Positions 37,801 through 49,497 of a stretch of 64,000 nt of DNA are shown piece after piece. The notes under the pieces are model-generated. The model searched no databases. It had not been told where the DNA came from and worked only from the letters and a program-made list of their open reading frames with translations. The stretch is taken from assembly GCA_001600415.1 (NCBI GenBank), contig BCJX01000008.1, positions 681,679 through 745,678 on the forward strand. Direction: 5' to 3'. Each line of letters begins with the position of its first letter. The stretch's first letter is position 1. Source of the stretch: Pascua guehoae (taxonomy: Eukaryota; Basidiomycota; Tremellomycetes; Trichosporonales; Trichosporonaceae). Both the position numbers and the translations under genes were made by a program.

Positions 37801-40800
37801 CCCGCCTATCAACACATGCAGCCGGTGGGCGACCGCGGCAGACCATCGTCGCCAAGCACTCGCGCCAACTATGCGACGCCGCCAAGCACTCACGCTAATT
37901 ATACGACGGCGTCGAGCGTCTCCGAATCGGCCTACCGGTCCCTCCAGCCACCAACACCGAGCCGCCCTCCTTCGACCTACCGCAGCCTTTTGGCTTCACC
38001 TGTGCCCTCGTCCCTGCCATCCTTTGCGACACCGGAAACGCGCTCCCACACGCCCGTGAGCGAGCCCGACACCGACTCGGGGGTCTTTTCGAGGCTCGAG
38101 CGCCTCTCTTCAGACGGGTCGAGCAGTTCTGGCCGCTCCTACAACCCGCGCAGTGCATATGCGTCTGCCGCTGAGTATGCGTCGTACCGCACCGCCCAGG
38201 AGAGCGCATACACCACCGCTAGCATGCCCCCGAGCACAAAGTACGGCACAGCAAGCGCCCCCAGCCTGCCGCCCACCACGGTGTATGGTACGCCAACTGA
38301 CATGCCGTGGGTTTTAGAATTGGATGTTGTGGCACTGCCACGCGAGGGAAAGCATTGCTTACACCACAGTGCATATGGGACGCCGCGCGCGCCACCCAGC
38401 TCTCTCTCGGCGTCAACGATCGTGCCAAGCAGCCCAAGCACGCCGTCGCCAGCGACCGAGTCGGTATCGTCCTTTGCGGCGCCGTCAACGATCGTCCCGA
38501 CCGTGCGGGAATCGCTTGGCCCTCCCCCGTCTTCGCATCGTCCTTCGACAATTGTCTCGACGGTCCCCGAGTCGCTCGGTCCCCCTCCATCATCGCGGAG
38601 GTTATCGACAATTGCTCCGACAGTGGCAGAGAGTCTTGGTCCCCCTCCGTCGTCGCGGAGACAGTCGACGTTTGCTCCGACAGTGGCAGAGAGTCTTGGC
38701 CCCCCTCCGTCGTCGCGGAGGCAGTCGACGATTGCTCCGACAGTGGCAGAGAGCCTCGGCCCCCCTCCCTCATCGCACCGTGCTTCAACTGTGGTCCCGA
38801 CGGTGATCGAGTCGCTTGGTCCTCCCCCATCGTCACGCCGCGGGCCATCGACGGTCGTCTCCACTGTAGCCGAGTCTCTTGGCCCACCCCCGTCGTCGCA
38901 TCGCGTGTCCACATACGCCCCAACAGTGCCCGAGTCGCTGGGTCCTCCTCCGTCCTCGCACCGCGTGTCGACGTATGCGCCGACTGTGCCGGAGTCACTT
39001 GGCCCTCCTCCGTCGTCACATCGTGTGTCCACGTACGCACCGACAGTGCCAGAGTCGCTCGGCCCCCCTCCGTCGTCGCGCCGTGCCCCAACAGTACTCT
39101 CGGAAGGAACCATTGTTCCAGAGACACCAGCTCCCCCGCTCCCGAGGACCATTGCCCCAGAGACACCAGCTCCCCCGTCGCCGAGGACCATTGTTCCAGA
39201 GACACCAGCTCCCCGGTCTTTGAGGACCCCACAGCCTCAGAGCATCTCAACCGCACAGTCGTTGTACGGCTCCTCGCGCATCCATCGGAAACCCGTCCCT
39301 GCCCTCGAAGCGCCACCACTTGAGACGCCCACGCCGACCGAGACACCGGCACCACGATCGCTCGCCCCCAGCACCGAGCCAGGCCTATCCGCGAACATCG
39401 CCGAACCGGCGAGGACCCCGCGCTCCGTTTCCAGCACTGCGTCACGATCGACCTCGGTGGCCTCATCCGAGACCAGCTATGGTTCGTCGTCGTCGGGTGG
39501 TACTGCCCAGCCGGCACAGCGCGATTACAGCATGCTCCGTCTCATCAACTACCTGCAGGGCCAGGAACAGGCGCGTCACGGCCAGACGTCGCGTCTCACG
39601 ACACAGCTCGATCGTATCGAGCACAAGGTGGACAAGATTGAGCGGCTTGACCGGGACGCACTTACCCGCCTCGAAAAGCTCGATCAGCTGGACAACCTCG
39701 CCAACCTTGACAAGCTCGGCACCCTCGAGCGCCTCAAGGAGCTCGAGCGGCTGGAACGACTGGACGACATCCCACCACCAGTGCCGTCCAAGGATGGCCA
39801 CACGCGTGGTTCGCCACCCTCGTCGCCCTCGAGCAGCACGTCGTCCCTCCCGTCTGAATCGTCCGAGTCGTCCGAGTCATCATCGTCCACCGCCTCCACT
39901 GCGCGACCCGTCACGCCGCCTCCGCTCATCATCCCGCCGTCACTCACACAGCGCCTCGACGATATGTCTGTCCTTCTTGGTACCGTTCTGGGCCAGCAGA
40001 ATGACATTCTCGCCGAGCTCGACCGCCAGCGCAGCCAGCCTGCGCAGGTACCGGCACTTCCACGGATTGAGGACCTCCTCCACCGCATCCTTCATGGCGT
40101 CCAAGATCGCGACTATGCGCAGTATGCGTACCCCGATCCGCCCAAAGAAAAAGCGCCGAGCGAGGCAGAAGGGCCGTATTACGATGGCGGTGCAAGTGTC
40201 TACTCGGACATGCTGAGCCCGCAGATTCCCGCTCCGCCCAACAGTGTCGTGGCCTCGTCACCTGCCATGACCCACGTGCCCGAGTCGCTGCTCGAGGGCT
40301 CGGCTGGCTATTACGACTCTGAAGACGAGTATGCCCTCGGCAACCTGCCGCCTTCGACGCCGCCCACGGCGCCGCACCTCGAGCGCTCCGAGATGCCTGA
40401 CACCATCCGCCGCCTCCCCGGGATGCGCGCAGCAGCAGCAGCCGCTGCCGCCGCTAAACGCGAAATCGAGACAGAAGGCGGCGTGCCGCCGCCACCAGTA
40501 CCTCCCGCACCAGTGCTCTACCACGACTACGGGACAGACTACGACACCGAGAGCGAGTACGCCGGCCCCCAGCGTGAGCGTGACATTGCCACGCCGCACC
40601 CCAACGCTCAGCACCGTGACCTTACGGACGTCGAGACCGATGTCGACGGCGATTACCCCCCTATTCCCTACGGTGAAGAGATGTACCAGCCAGACGGGCC
40701 CGGCGCCTCCATGTTCGACCCTAACCGTCCCCGCCACCGCACGCGCGTCCCTCCAACTCCTGCCCAAGTAGAACTCCCTACGCCTGTGAACAGCGCACGC

Positions 40801-43800
40801 CGCCTCCCGCGCGATGGCTACTACCCAACATTCCAGCCTGGGCACGGTCCCTCCCCGGGTCAGCCTGGCTATGTTCCTCCCGCTCAAGGCGACCAAGGCG
40901 ACCAAGGCATGCCCAGTATGTCCACTGGCGGCCAGGTGCCTCCTGGCCAGTACCGCCCCGGCATGTCATACACAGGTCCGACTGGATCGGGCGTCCACCG
41001 TCCCCCGCCGCCCCGTTTCGCCCGCCGTCGCCAGCCTGTTACTACCAGCTAGTGAGTAGAGACTTTGACAACATGGAGTCCCAGCTGACAGCAGTGTTCG
41101 TCGCGAGGGCCAGCCATACGGCATGTATCCTCCCATGGGTCCAAGTGGAATGCCTTACGGCCCTGTAAGTTGAAGAGCCTCTAACCCAAGCATTGCTGAC
41201 CTCCAGGCATGGCCTACCGCTCTCCGACCGGGAATGCTCGGATGGGCTCCCGGAATGCCCATGCAGATGCCGCGCCGCCGCTACGACGATGGACAAGGCA
41301 ACACGACGTCCGAGACATCTGGCTCGCCAGACTCGCAACACTCGACACTTCACCCTGCCTCCACTGTCCCCTCGTCACCTGCAAAGTCGGCCGTGTCTAC
41401 TGCCAAGTCTTCTACCTCTGCCTCGTCCACCGACAAGTCGAACACGTCCACGCCGTCCGCCACCTCTTCACCTGGCTCTGGCACTGACGAGCACCTCGTC
41501 ACGCCCACCGATACACCCGTTATGGCCCCCAATATCAATATCACCGTCACTCCCGCTACCGAGCCTGCTACTTCGATTCGCAATGTGCCTCCGCCTTCGC
41601 CAGCTCGTTCACCAGCCCGTTCGCCAGCCCTTTCACCAGCCCGCACACCAGCCAGTGTACCGGCTAGCGTCCCCGGCAGCCCACCGCTTCCACCGCTACC
41701 AACAAGTGTACCGAGCACGGCCTACTCGACGCCGCAGCCAGACTACTGGCGCATCGTCGACGAGGCGGGCGAGCAGCAGAACGAAATGGCACAGTACCTG
41801 CACGGCATGAGCGACCAGATTGCCCTCATGAACGAGTCGGTCGGACGTGAGCTCAAGGACATTCTCTCGCACATTGACAACCTCCGCCGCGACCTCCGCC
41901 CTGACCGCGTACACGGCCACGTCCTCCCGGACGGCACCGTGCAGTTGAGCACGGGAGAGATTGTCGATGGTATCCGTGGAGCTCCGCCTGCAACGCCCGC
42001 TGTCCCCGTCCCCATCCTCCCGCCCATCCCGTACGTCCCCGGCCGCATCCTTCCCGATGGCACCGTCATGGCCGGCGACAGGATTGTCGAAGGCGTCCGC
42101 GCGACCCCTCGCCCGGCTACCACAGAGGAGGTCGAGGAGGAGATCAAGCGCACAAAGGACGCCGAACAGGACCAGAAGCTCGAGGAACTTGCCGATAGGG
42201 GTATGTCGCAATGTCCAAGCCCAACCAACGCGTTTGTTTTTGCTGACAACCATCAGTATCAGAGCTCCTCCACCGTACGCCCGCCATGACCGAAAAGGCT
42301 CTCAGCGACGCAGGTATTTTCCTCGATCGCTCGCACCACGAGCACGAACATGAGCACGAGCACGACCGTGACCATGACCATGACCGTGACCGTGACAGGG
42401 AGGTTATCAAAGAAACTGTCAAAGAGATCGAGAGGGACAAGGATCACGTACACGACACGCACGAGAGGATTGTCGAGCGTGAGATTCTCAAGTCGCCTTC
42501 GCACCACAGCTCCCACCATGGCTCGCATCACGGCTCACCTCACGGCTCGCATCACGACTCTCTTCACGGCTCTCTTCATGGTTCTCATCACGGCTCTCAT
42601 CATGGCTCTCACCACGGCTCTCCACTGGGTCGCTCTCCTTACAGCTCGGCGAGCAGTGTCGGTGGATTATCACCCCGCTCCAACACATCGCGACTTCCTC
42701 GTCTTACGCCCACTGGTCGCCCGATTCAGTTACCTGTGCCCCTCGGTGTCCCCGCAGGCAAGCTCATCCGCGAGGAGATTACAGAGGTGAGTGTCTGCCA
42801 CATGTTTTTCCAACAGGACCATCTCTGACACTCTAGGTCGAACACCGCCCTGGCGACGGTCGGCCCGGAACGCACACCATTACGACAACGAAGACGTACG
42901 ATGGCCCACCTCCGCACACTTTCCCACTTCCTCCCTCAACCGTGGACCCCAATTCGGCACACGGCACCCCGCAGGTGCCAATGCCCAACCTCGCCGACGT
43001 GCCCTCCGACAGGGCTGCCAAGGCTCCCACCCCTGCCGGTTCTGTCGTGGGCGAGCCCTCGCACACATACGGCAACGTACCTACCCAGTCCACCAAGACC
43101 AAGGCGCCCAAGACACCCAAGGAGCCCGCCAAGGTGTGGTCGACGAACCCGGTCGACCCCGTACGCGTCGCCGAGAAGGCCGCAAAGGAGCAGGAAAAGG
43201 CAGACAGGGCAGCTGCCAATGCCGCCAAGCCCAAGAATGGTGCAGAGCCCGAGGAACACGTAAACGCCAACATCGGCCGCAGCAGCTCGCCGAGCGACGG
43301 GTTGCGCTGGGGCGACTTACTGCCAAAGAAGGAGACGGCAGACAAGGGAAAGAGCAAGGACAAGGAAGAGTGCGTAGCCTCAATGGTACAGATTACTGAC
43401 TGCAGGCTCCCACTCCACGTGTCGCACAACATTGGCAAATCCAAGGACGACGACAAACCCAAGGACGACAAGCCAAAGGACGACAAGCCAAAGGACGACA
43501 AGACCAATTCGGCCGCCAAGGCCGCCGACGCACCCGACTCCGCGCCCAAGGCCGCCGACAAGCCCGACGCGGCGTCCAAGCCAACCGACAAGCCCGCCAC
43601 TGCTGGTCCCAGTGGCACCCGCTCTGCCACTTCTCCTTCGCCAGCACCGGCGGCACCTGTCCGACTCCCGACGATCCACGAGCTCAACAACGTCCCTGGC
43701 GACAACGAGGCTGCTCCACCCAAGCCCGCCGACACAGGTGCGGCCGGTGGCTCTCGACCCGCCACGCCTGCCGCGGACGCAGGCAAGGCACCAAAGACTA

Positions 43801-46800
43801 CTCCAGCCTCGCCCGCCTCCGCTGCTAAGAAGGCGCCAGCACCAGCTACGACTGCTACTCCCGCGCCAGCACCTGCGCCTAGTGCGGCAGACAAGCCTCC
43901 TGCCGGTGACGACACGGACAAGGCCCCAGCAACCCCCAAGACCAAGCTCCAAAAGCCGCTCGTGTCGTTTGCCAACATCGCCAACGACGACGACGACGAC
44001 AAGGACAAGGACAAGAAGGGCAAGGGCAAGGAGAGCGCTGCTGCGGCCCCGTCGGCTGCCAAGCCGGCCGACAAGCCCGCAGACAAGCCCGCAGACAAAC
44101 CTGCGGAAAAGCCTGCCACTAAGCCTGCAGACAAACCCGCAGACAAGCCTGCTGATAGACCCCCGACGCCAGCAGGCCAGCCGGAGGCTTCCGGCTCAGG
44201 CGCGAAACCTGCCGACCGGTCCACAACGCCTGTGCAACCCGCCGGGCCTGCTGGTACCAAGCCTGCCGACAAGCTTGCCGACAAGCCAGCGGACAAGCCA
44301 GCGGACAAGCCAGCGGACAAGCCAGCGGACAAGCCAGCGGACAAGCCAGCTGACAAGCCAGCGGACAAGCCGGCTGACAAGCCTGCCGATAAGCCGGCTG
44401 ACAAGCCTGCCGATAAGCCAGCGGACAAGCCTGCCGATAAGCCAGCGGACAAGCCTGCCGATAAGCCAGCAGACAAGCCAGCAGACAAGCCAGCAGACAA
44501 GCCTAAGGACAAGCCTGCCGACAAGCCTGCCGACAAGCCAGCAGACAAGCCGGCAGCCAAGCCTGCCGACAAGGCCGACAACCCGAATGAGATGCCAATC
44601 TTCAAGGAGATTACTCTCCCCGACGGCCGGCGCGCACTCGTCCAGACCGGCTCGTACATTCCTTGGGGTGCGACACCGGCACCTGCACCAGCACCTGCTC
44701 CGGCACCTGCTCCGGCCGCAGCATCAGTGGCACCACCGGCCAAGGCGGCTGCACCCCCGACCAAGGCCGCCGAACCCGCGTCTGGCGCTCCAGCAGCTGC
44801 CGCTCCCTCGGCCCCTGCCGCTGCTGGACCGAGCCGCACCTCGACACCTGCCCCGGCCGACAAGGGCAAGAGCAAGGACGAGCCCGCAAAGGACGCAGCC
44901 AATGTGGCCAAGGACGCAACGCCGCCCAAGGCAGACGCACCCGAAGCTCCCAAGCCTGCGAAGCCCCCCAGCACGGCAGGCACTGTGGCAGCCAGCACGA
45001 AGTCGGGCCCACCTCCCTCGCGTACTGTCATTCCTACTATCCCTGCTCCGTTAGCCTCCCCGAAGGCACCGAAGCCGCCCCTCCCCACCCCGCCCTCGGC
45101 AGACAAGCCCGCGGCACCACCTGCAGCACCCACCGAATCTGCAGAGGCCCCGCCCAAGCCGACACCGCCTGGCCGCAAGCCTGTGCCCTCGCTCGAGCCC
45201 AAGGAGGCCGACAAGCCAAAGGACGCAGACAAGCCCAAGGAGGTCACAACGCTCAGCAACGTTCCCACAGGCGGAGAACCTCCGGCCGCTGCTGGCGCCG
45301 CTGGCGACAAGGGCAAGAAGGATGCCGGAGCTGCCAAGCCTGACGCCGCCGCTGGCAAGGATGCCGGCAAGGGCAAGGCCGCTGATAAGCCCGCCGACAA
45401 GCCCGCCGACAAGCCTGCCGAAAAGCCGGCTGACAAGCCTGCAGATGCCCCTGGTGCCCCCGCCCCGGCACCACCGCCGGCACCCGCACCCGCACCACCA
45501 GCCCACGCCCACTGCGAGCACTGCTGCCCTAACGAGCCTCGTGCCTCCTTGCGCAACCTCCCACCCGCACCGATCCCTGTGCCGGAGCCTGCCGCCCCTG
45601 CGCCTGCGCCACCTGCGAAGAAGCCAGAGGAGGCGAAGAAGGACGACAAGGCTTCCGAGGCCCCGAAGGACAAAGCTCCCCCGGCCAAGGCCACCGAGGC
45701 CCCGAAGGACAAGGCTCCAGAGACCAAGGCTCCCGAGGCTCCGAAGGACAAGGCTCCAGAGGCCAAGGCTCCCGAGGCTCCGAAGGACAAGGCCCCAGAG
45801 GCACCGAAGGCCAAGGCTCCAGAGGCACGGAAGGACAAGGCTCCCGATGCGAAGGACGACAAGCCTGCAGAGAAGAAGGACAAGGCACCCGATGCGAAGA
45901 AGGACGAAGGGAAGAAGGAAGAGGGGAAGAAGGAGGACAAGGCGGCAGAGAAGAAGGACGGCGAGGACAAGGGAAAGAAGGAGGACGACAAGCCAAAGGA
46001 CAAGGCGGACCCGGCGGCAAATGCCACGGAAGTCCTCGACGATGCCCGCAAGCTCGCTGGTGAGTCACCTGTTTCCTTTTGCGGCGCCGCTAACCCACCA
46101 GCCAAGTCGAAGGCTGCCAACGAGACGTCTGCTGCCGAAACGGCCGAAAAGGAGCGCAAGGAGGCAAAGGCCAAGCTCGCCGAGGAGCGTCAAAAGGCGA
46201 CGATGGACGCGATTGCCGACTTGAAGAAGGCGCTCGAGTCGCTGCTGGGCGAGCAAAAGGCTGCGACCAAGGCGCAAGACGAGTCGGCCAAGGCGGCCGA
46301 AAAGCGGCGCGAGACCAAGGCGGCGCGCGACAAGAAGATCACCGAGGCGCTCACAAAGCTCTTGGCCAACGACGACGAGCTGAAAAAGCTCCGCGAGGCA
46401 GAGACAAAGAAACCTGGCACGCAGGCCGTGCTGGACGCGATCAAGGCTGCGGGCGACTCGCAGGGCCAGTTCCTGCGCAAGCTCGTGGGCGATATCTTGG
46501 ACCAGAATTCAAACCAGCACAAGGCGACTCAGGACGCCAGCAAGCAGTGGGCACGCGAGCAGGTCGCGTTCAACCTCGCTGGATACCTCGAAGAGTTTTC
46601 CAAGGGTCTCACGGTGGGTACCAGTGGTTTCTCTTGCACCGGCCCTTCCGGGACATCTACCCGCCCACGCTGTTGCTGTTTTATGTTTTTCGCTAACATC
46701 CCAGCAAGAGGTCCGCACGCTCCTCAAGGAGGTCGGCGATCTGCGCGAGGCTCGCCGTGCGCTCTACTACGAGGTGGCCGATCTGCTCCTCATGAAGGGC

Positions 46801-47202
46801 CGGCAGAGCCAGGGCGAACTCATGGGTATCCTCCCGTACCCGACCAAACCGCCCGCAAAGCCCGCCGACAAGAAGGACGGCGGTGGCGGTGGGGGCGGAG
46901 GTGGTAATCCTCCTGCCCCCAAGAAGGAGGGCGGCGGCGGCGGCGGTGGCGGTGGTGGCGACAAGCAGCCAAAAGCACAGGCTCCCCCCGCATGGGCCAA
47001 CATTATTGTCCCCGCTGCGCCCGGCGTCAGCCTGCCCCCCTTGCCGGCCGGTCGGCCCCTCCCCGCACCCCCGGGCATGCCGTTTGGCTTATTCCCGCAG
47101 CCCATGCCTCCCGCTCCTCCCCCTGGTGTGAGTAGCTGATTAGCAATGTCCAAGTGAAAGTATGCTGACGTCCAGGTCCGTCCCCTGCCGCAACCAAAGT
47201 AG
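31838..47202 (+). CDS. Giant PH-domain, low-complexity coiled-coil protein (about 4,900 aa)
   Basis: Twelve exons stay in frame: 31838..33268, 33327..33498, 33606..33767, 33818..41051, 41095..41164, 41207..42200, 42257..42786, 42837..43369, 43406..46059, 46102..46613, 46705..47127, 47176..47202 (4,913 residues). Order: Ser/Pro-rich N-terminus; PH-like domain about 478-605 (GILYYLNVHEDV, WRNDDGGIATVTLDIE, RLVPFKLVYDDGIERVGCDS, VRWVNAIWDVLE); FGTA/APST repeats about 1095-1293; ESLGPPPSS repeats about 2150-2345; Leu/Asp-rich coiled coil about 2495-2573; two LPDGT...G.IV.G motifs; His/Asp/Glu and SHHGS runs; PADK repeats about 3927-4100; KAPEA repeats; Lys/Glu coiled coil about 4594-4790; poly-Gly and Pro-rich end. 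The long exon ends where the TAG belongs to a GTGAGT donor, so a split at 41052 is unlikely. The 36-nt intron 43370..43405 is phase-preserving and uncertain. A membrane or cortex scaffold role is inference. Confidence 0.8.
35338..35930 (+). repeat. Protein-level FGTA / STVAPS repeat array
   Basis: Some fifteen units of 12-22 codons alternate ATFGTAADQQSTVAPS and AFGTAVNRGSTIAPS versions inside exon 4 of the giant gene. Unit lengths are multiples of three, and synonymous differences between units indicate an array held at protein level. Confidence 0.85.
38283..38369 (+). other. Probable unspliced in-frame intron (exitron) in the giant gene
   Basis: These 87 nt start with GTATGG, end with ACCACAG and contain no in-frame stop. 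If kept they encode an alien, hydrophobic and Cys/His-containing stretch (PWVLELDVVALPREGKHCLH) in an otherwise Ser/Thr/Pro/Tyr-only region. Splicing would join TT-V to AYGTP and restore the local YGTP repeat in frame. The length is a multiple of three, so either isoform is translatable. Confidence 0.55.
38511..39090 (+). repeat. ESLGPPPSS protein repeat array
   Basis: About ten tandem copies of a 20-codon unit, consensus STIAPTVAESLGPPPSSRR, with the core SLGPPPSS nearly invariant. The DNA units differ mainly at third positions. Confidence 0.9.
44064..44575 (+). repeat. PADK tetrapeptide repeat array
   Basis: Two blocks of a 12-nt unit encode PADK. The second (about 44262..44575) has roughly 25 consecutive copies with few variants (PKDK, PAAK). 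Third positions mix gcc, gcg, gca and gct, and runs of identical units (agcggacaagcc) point to recent slippage expansion. Lys/Asp alternation makes the segment highly charged and probably extended. Confidence 0.92.
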
Positions 47203-47499
47203 TAGGTGCTCTGTCAGCGGCGAGCTGCGAGGTGCCCCTCCATAGATGTCTCCATTACACGATTTCGTAACGATCTTGATGATGCATATGCTATTGTACA
47301 GAAGAGACGAGCCGAGCCGGGTGCGTAGTCCAGAACGCACAGTGGGGGCTGTTGCGATATGTAGTGACTTGTCGTCCGCGTGCACCAGTTGGAGCAAAGG
47401 ACGGTATCAAGCGCGGTGGCGGTCGCAGCGGAAATCAGAGACCGCATCAATGCAAAAGTCGCATGATTCAGAATTCAGACTGGCAGAATGGCCGCCCGT

Positions 47500-47765
47500 C
47501 TACGCAGACCGCATCGACGCATCCGAATCCGACTCGTCGCCCGCATCTGCACCCGCACCCGCACCCGCCGCGGGAACAGACCCCCGCCCCTCGTTGAGAA
47601 TGACGCCGACCTCGTCCACGCCCTGCCCGGGCGCGTCGGCAAAGACGTCGACGCCGGCGGCCAGCGACGAGATGAGCTGTTGCAGGCGCGAGGCGTTGAA
47701 GGTTGGGTCGGACTGGGGTTAGCGTGTGTGTGTGGGGAGGGGGGGGGGGGGGGGGGGGGGGGGGG

Positions 47766-47804
<39 letters not shown>

Positions 47805-48962
47805 AGGGAGGCGGGAGGAGAGAAAGGGAGGAGTGGGTGGTGTGGGTTGGGCATGTTGGTAGCATTGGTAACGTTGGTTATATTGGTCGCGACAGAGAGG
47901 CAGGCAGAAGGCCGAGGGAGGTAGAGCAAGGTGAGGGAGGCAGAAAGGGAGCAAATAGGGCAGTGGACGAGTCGGAGAGAGATCGTGGTGCAGAGTGGAA
48001 TGGACTGGCAGCGAGGCTGTAGATGGGAACCGTGCAACCTCGAGCCGTCCAAGGACATGACGAACGTCTGCACCTGCCAAGACCGCCAGTCTCGCAGCAT
48101 CGACAGTCCGACCCCGCCTCGTCGTCTCCAACACCACACTTTGGGCATACCCGGGTTCCCAATCCGCCCCCTGGCCCCTCCCACACGATACCTCAGCTTG
48201 TGTCTCACGTGTGCCTCCCATGCATGCCCCAGCAGGTGCACATTGCCACCGTCCACTGGGAACCTCGAGCAAACCTCGCTTCGGGGCATCTCAACCTCGG
48301 GCATCTCACGCGCATCCGCGCTGTCACCCTCTCCCATCCGGGCCCCCCACCACCACCCAAACCCCTATCACCCTCCACTCGCACACATAGTCCTGTCCTC
48401 TCCACCCCTCCTCACTCGCCATACCCCAACCCAGCCCAAAACTCACAGTACGCAACGTCTCCAACTCGCCCCCAAACCCCTCCACAAGCTTGTCCATGTA
48501 GATGCGCCTGAAGCGCGCGCGCCGCTCGTCGTCCTCGCCCCCCTCCTGAGCGGGGAGGAAGGACGGAATGTCCCGCGGCGGCGGCGACGGCGAGAGTGTT
48601 GGCCCCCGCGCGATCGTCCGCTTGGGTGCGGGTTTGCGTGTGTTTGTGTCCGCGTCCGAGTCCGCGTCCGAGTCTGAGCCTGAGCTGTCCGAGTCCGAGC
48701 TGTCCGAGGAGTCTGAACTGTCCGAACTGTCCGAGCTGGATGAGCTGGAGCTGGAAGAGCTGGAGCTGGACGAGCTGGACGACGATGAAGACGCGCCGTC
48801 CACCTCCATCCCCGCCCCCTTGGCCGTCTTCTCGTCATCGGTCCCACTGTCGCCGTCGCTGTCGCTGTCGCTGTCCTCGGACGAACTCGTCGAGTAGCTC
48901 GCGGCGCGCCTCCTGCGCTTGCGTGGGCGGCGCTGCACGGCGGCGGGGGTGTCGGCTGCCAT
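47500..48962 (-). CDS. RSA3: Rsa3-like ribosome assembly protein
   Basis: Two exons (48962..48447 and 47712..47500) join to 242 residues. The N-terminus is basic (QRRPRKRRRR), as in a nuclear/nucleolar signal, then Ser/Asp-rich with a long Ser run and SDSD repeats. The conserved part is RFRRIYMDKLVEGFGGELET, continued by exon 2 as SDPTFNASRLQQLISSLAAGVDVF, which fits the Rsa3 domain pattern (helix, E-L-E-x-L-R, D-P-x-F, L-x-x-L-x-x-G-x-x-x-F). Known family role: 60S pre-ribosome assembly. The start was chosen at MAADTP; an in-frame ATG at 49043 would add 27 residues. Convergent with the giant gene (298 bp apart) and divergent from tryptophan synthase. The 734-nt intron is unusually long and holds a 65-nt C tract on the sense strand. 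Confidence 0.75.
47739..47803 (-). repeat. Poly-C (sense) tract in the RSA3 intron
   Basis: It is a G run on the + strand, 65 nt long with one C interruption at 47766. On the RSA3 transcript it is poly-C, located about 27-91 nt upstream of the acceptor AG, that is, where a polypyrimidine tract would lie. Confidence 0.9.
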
Positions 48963-49497
48963 TGTGGTGTGGTGGTGTTGGTTCTCAGCTGCTAGTTGCA
49001 CAGCGTTGAGCCCGTGTTGAACTTCGTCGAGCCTTGATGTCAACTTTTAGGGGTTACGTAACTTGCCACCTGTGAGACAACGACCACCACGCGGTGTCCG
49101 CGTGGGAATTGTCACGTGATGCAGAAACGCCAACCTCATACTCCGTCTCCTAAATGGATTAGAAAGTGGTCTTTCCGGTCCTAATGCCTTTGTGTTATCT
49201 AAATCACCCACGTGATTGGCCCCCCACGCCAGCAGGCTTGGGTCAACGGCCCGAACTTCCGGCGGCACCGCGGACGCCTGGACAGACGGCCCAGAGTGGG
49301 CGAAGTATCAGATCCAGGCACAGAGGCACGCCATGGCTGGTGAGTCGTGACATCGAGTCGGAAAACTCCACCCACCACCAACTCAAGTCGCCAACCTCAG
49401 TGCTGACGTTTTGTCCATTACACAACCCACCGTCGCAATCTCGTTCCGCGACGTATAAAAGGCAACAACACCGCACCACTCAGGATCAACAACAGCC
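48963..49497. promoter_or_regulatory. Divergent promoter region, RSA3-like / tryptophan synthase
   Basis: This 535-bp region separates the two start codons. It contains CACGTG cores (about 49112 and 49209, the second followed by an ATTGG inverted CCAAT box) and one TGAGTC half-site near 49342 that could fit Gcn4-type control. Factor assignments are inference. Confidence 0.45.
49454..49459 (+). promoter_or_regulatory. TATA box of tryptophan synthase
   Basis: TATAAA lies 44 bp before the start codon within cgtataaaagg, a strong TATA match in a GC-rich background. Confidence 0.6.

Noticed and set aside
38139..39517. Two long minus-strand frames over the ESLGPPPSS repeat region
   Set aside because: They mirror the repeat in the sense exon, so their apparent periodicity is inherited from it.
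41050..41052. Apparent stop codon ending the long frame at 41052
   Set aside because: The TAG is split by a GTGAGT donor; splicing to 41095 continues in frame (TA+T) into further conserved-looking exons.
42833..46174. A 1,113-codon open frame on the minus strand, rich in Leu-Ser-Ala-Gly repeats
   Set aside because: It lies exactly antisense to the PADK/KAPEA-rich exons of the giant gene and arises from the strong codon-position bias and 12-nt repeat. The sense gene has consistent introns and domains; this frame has none.
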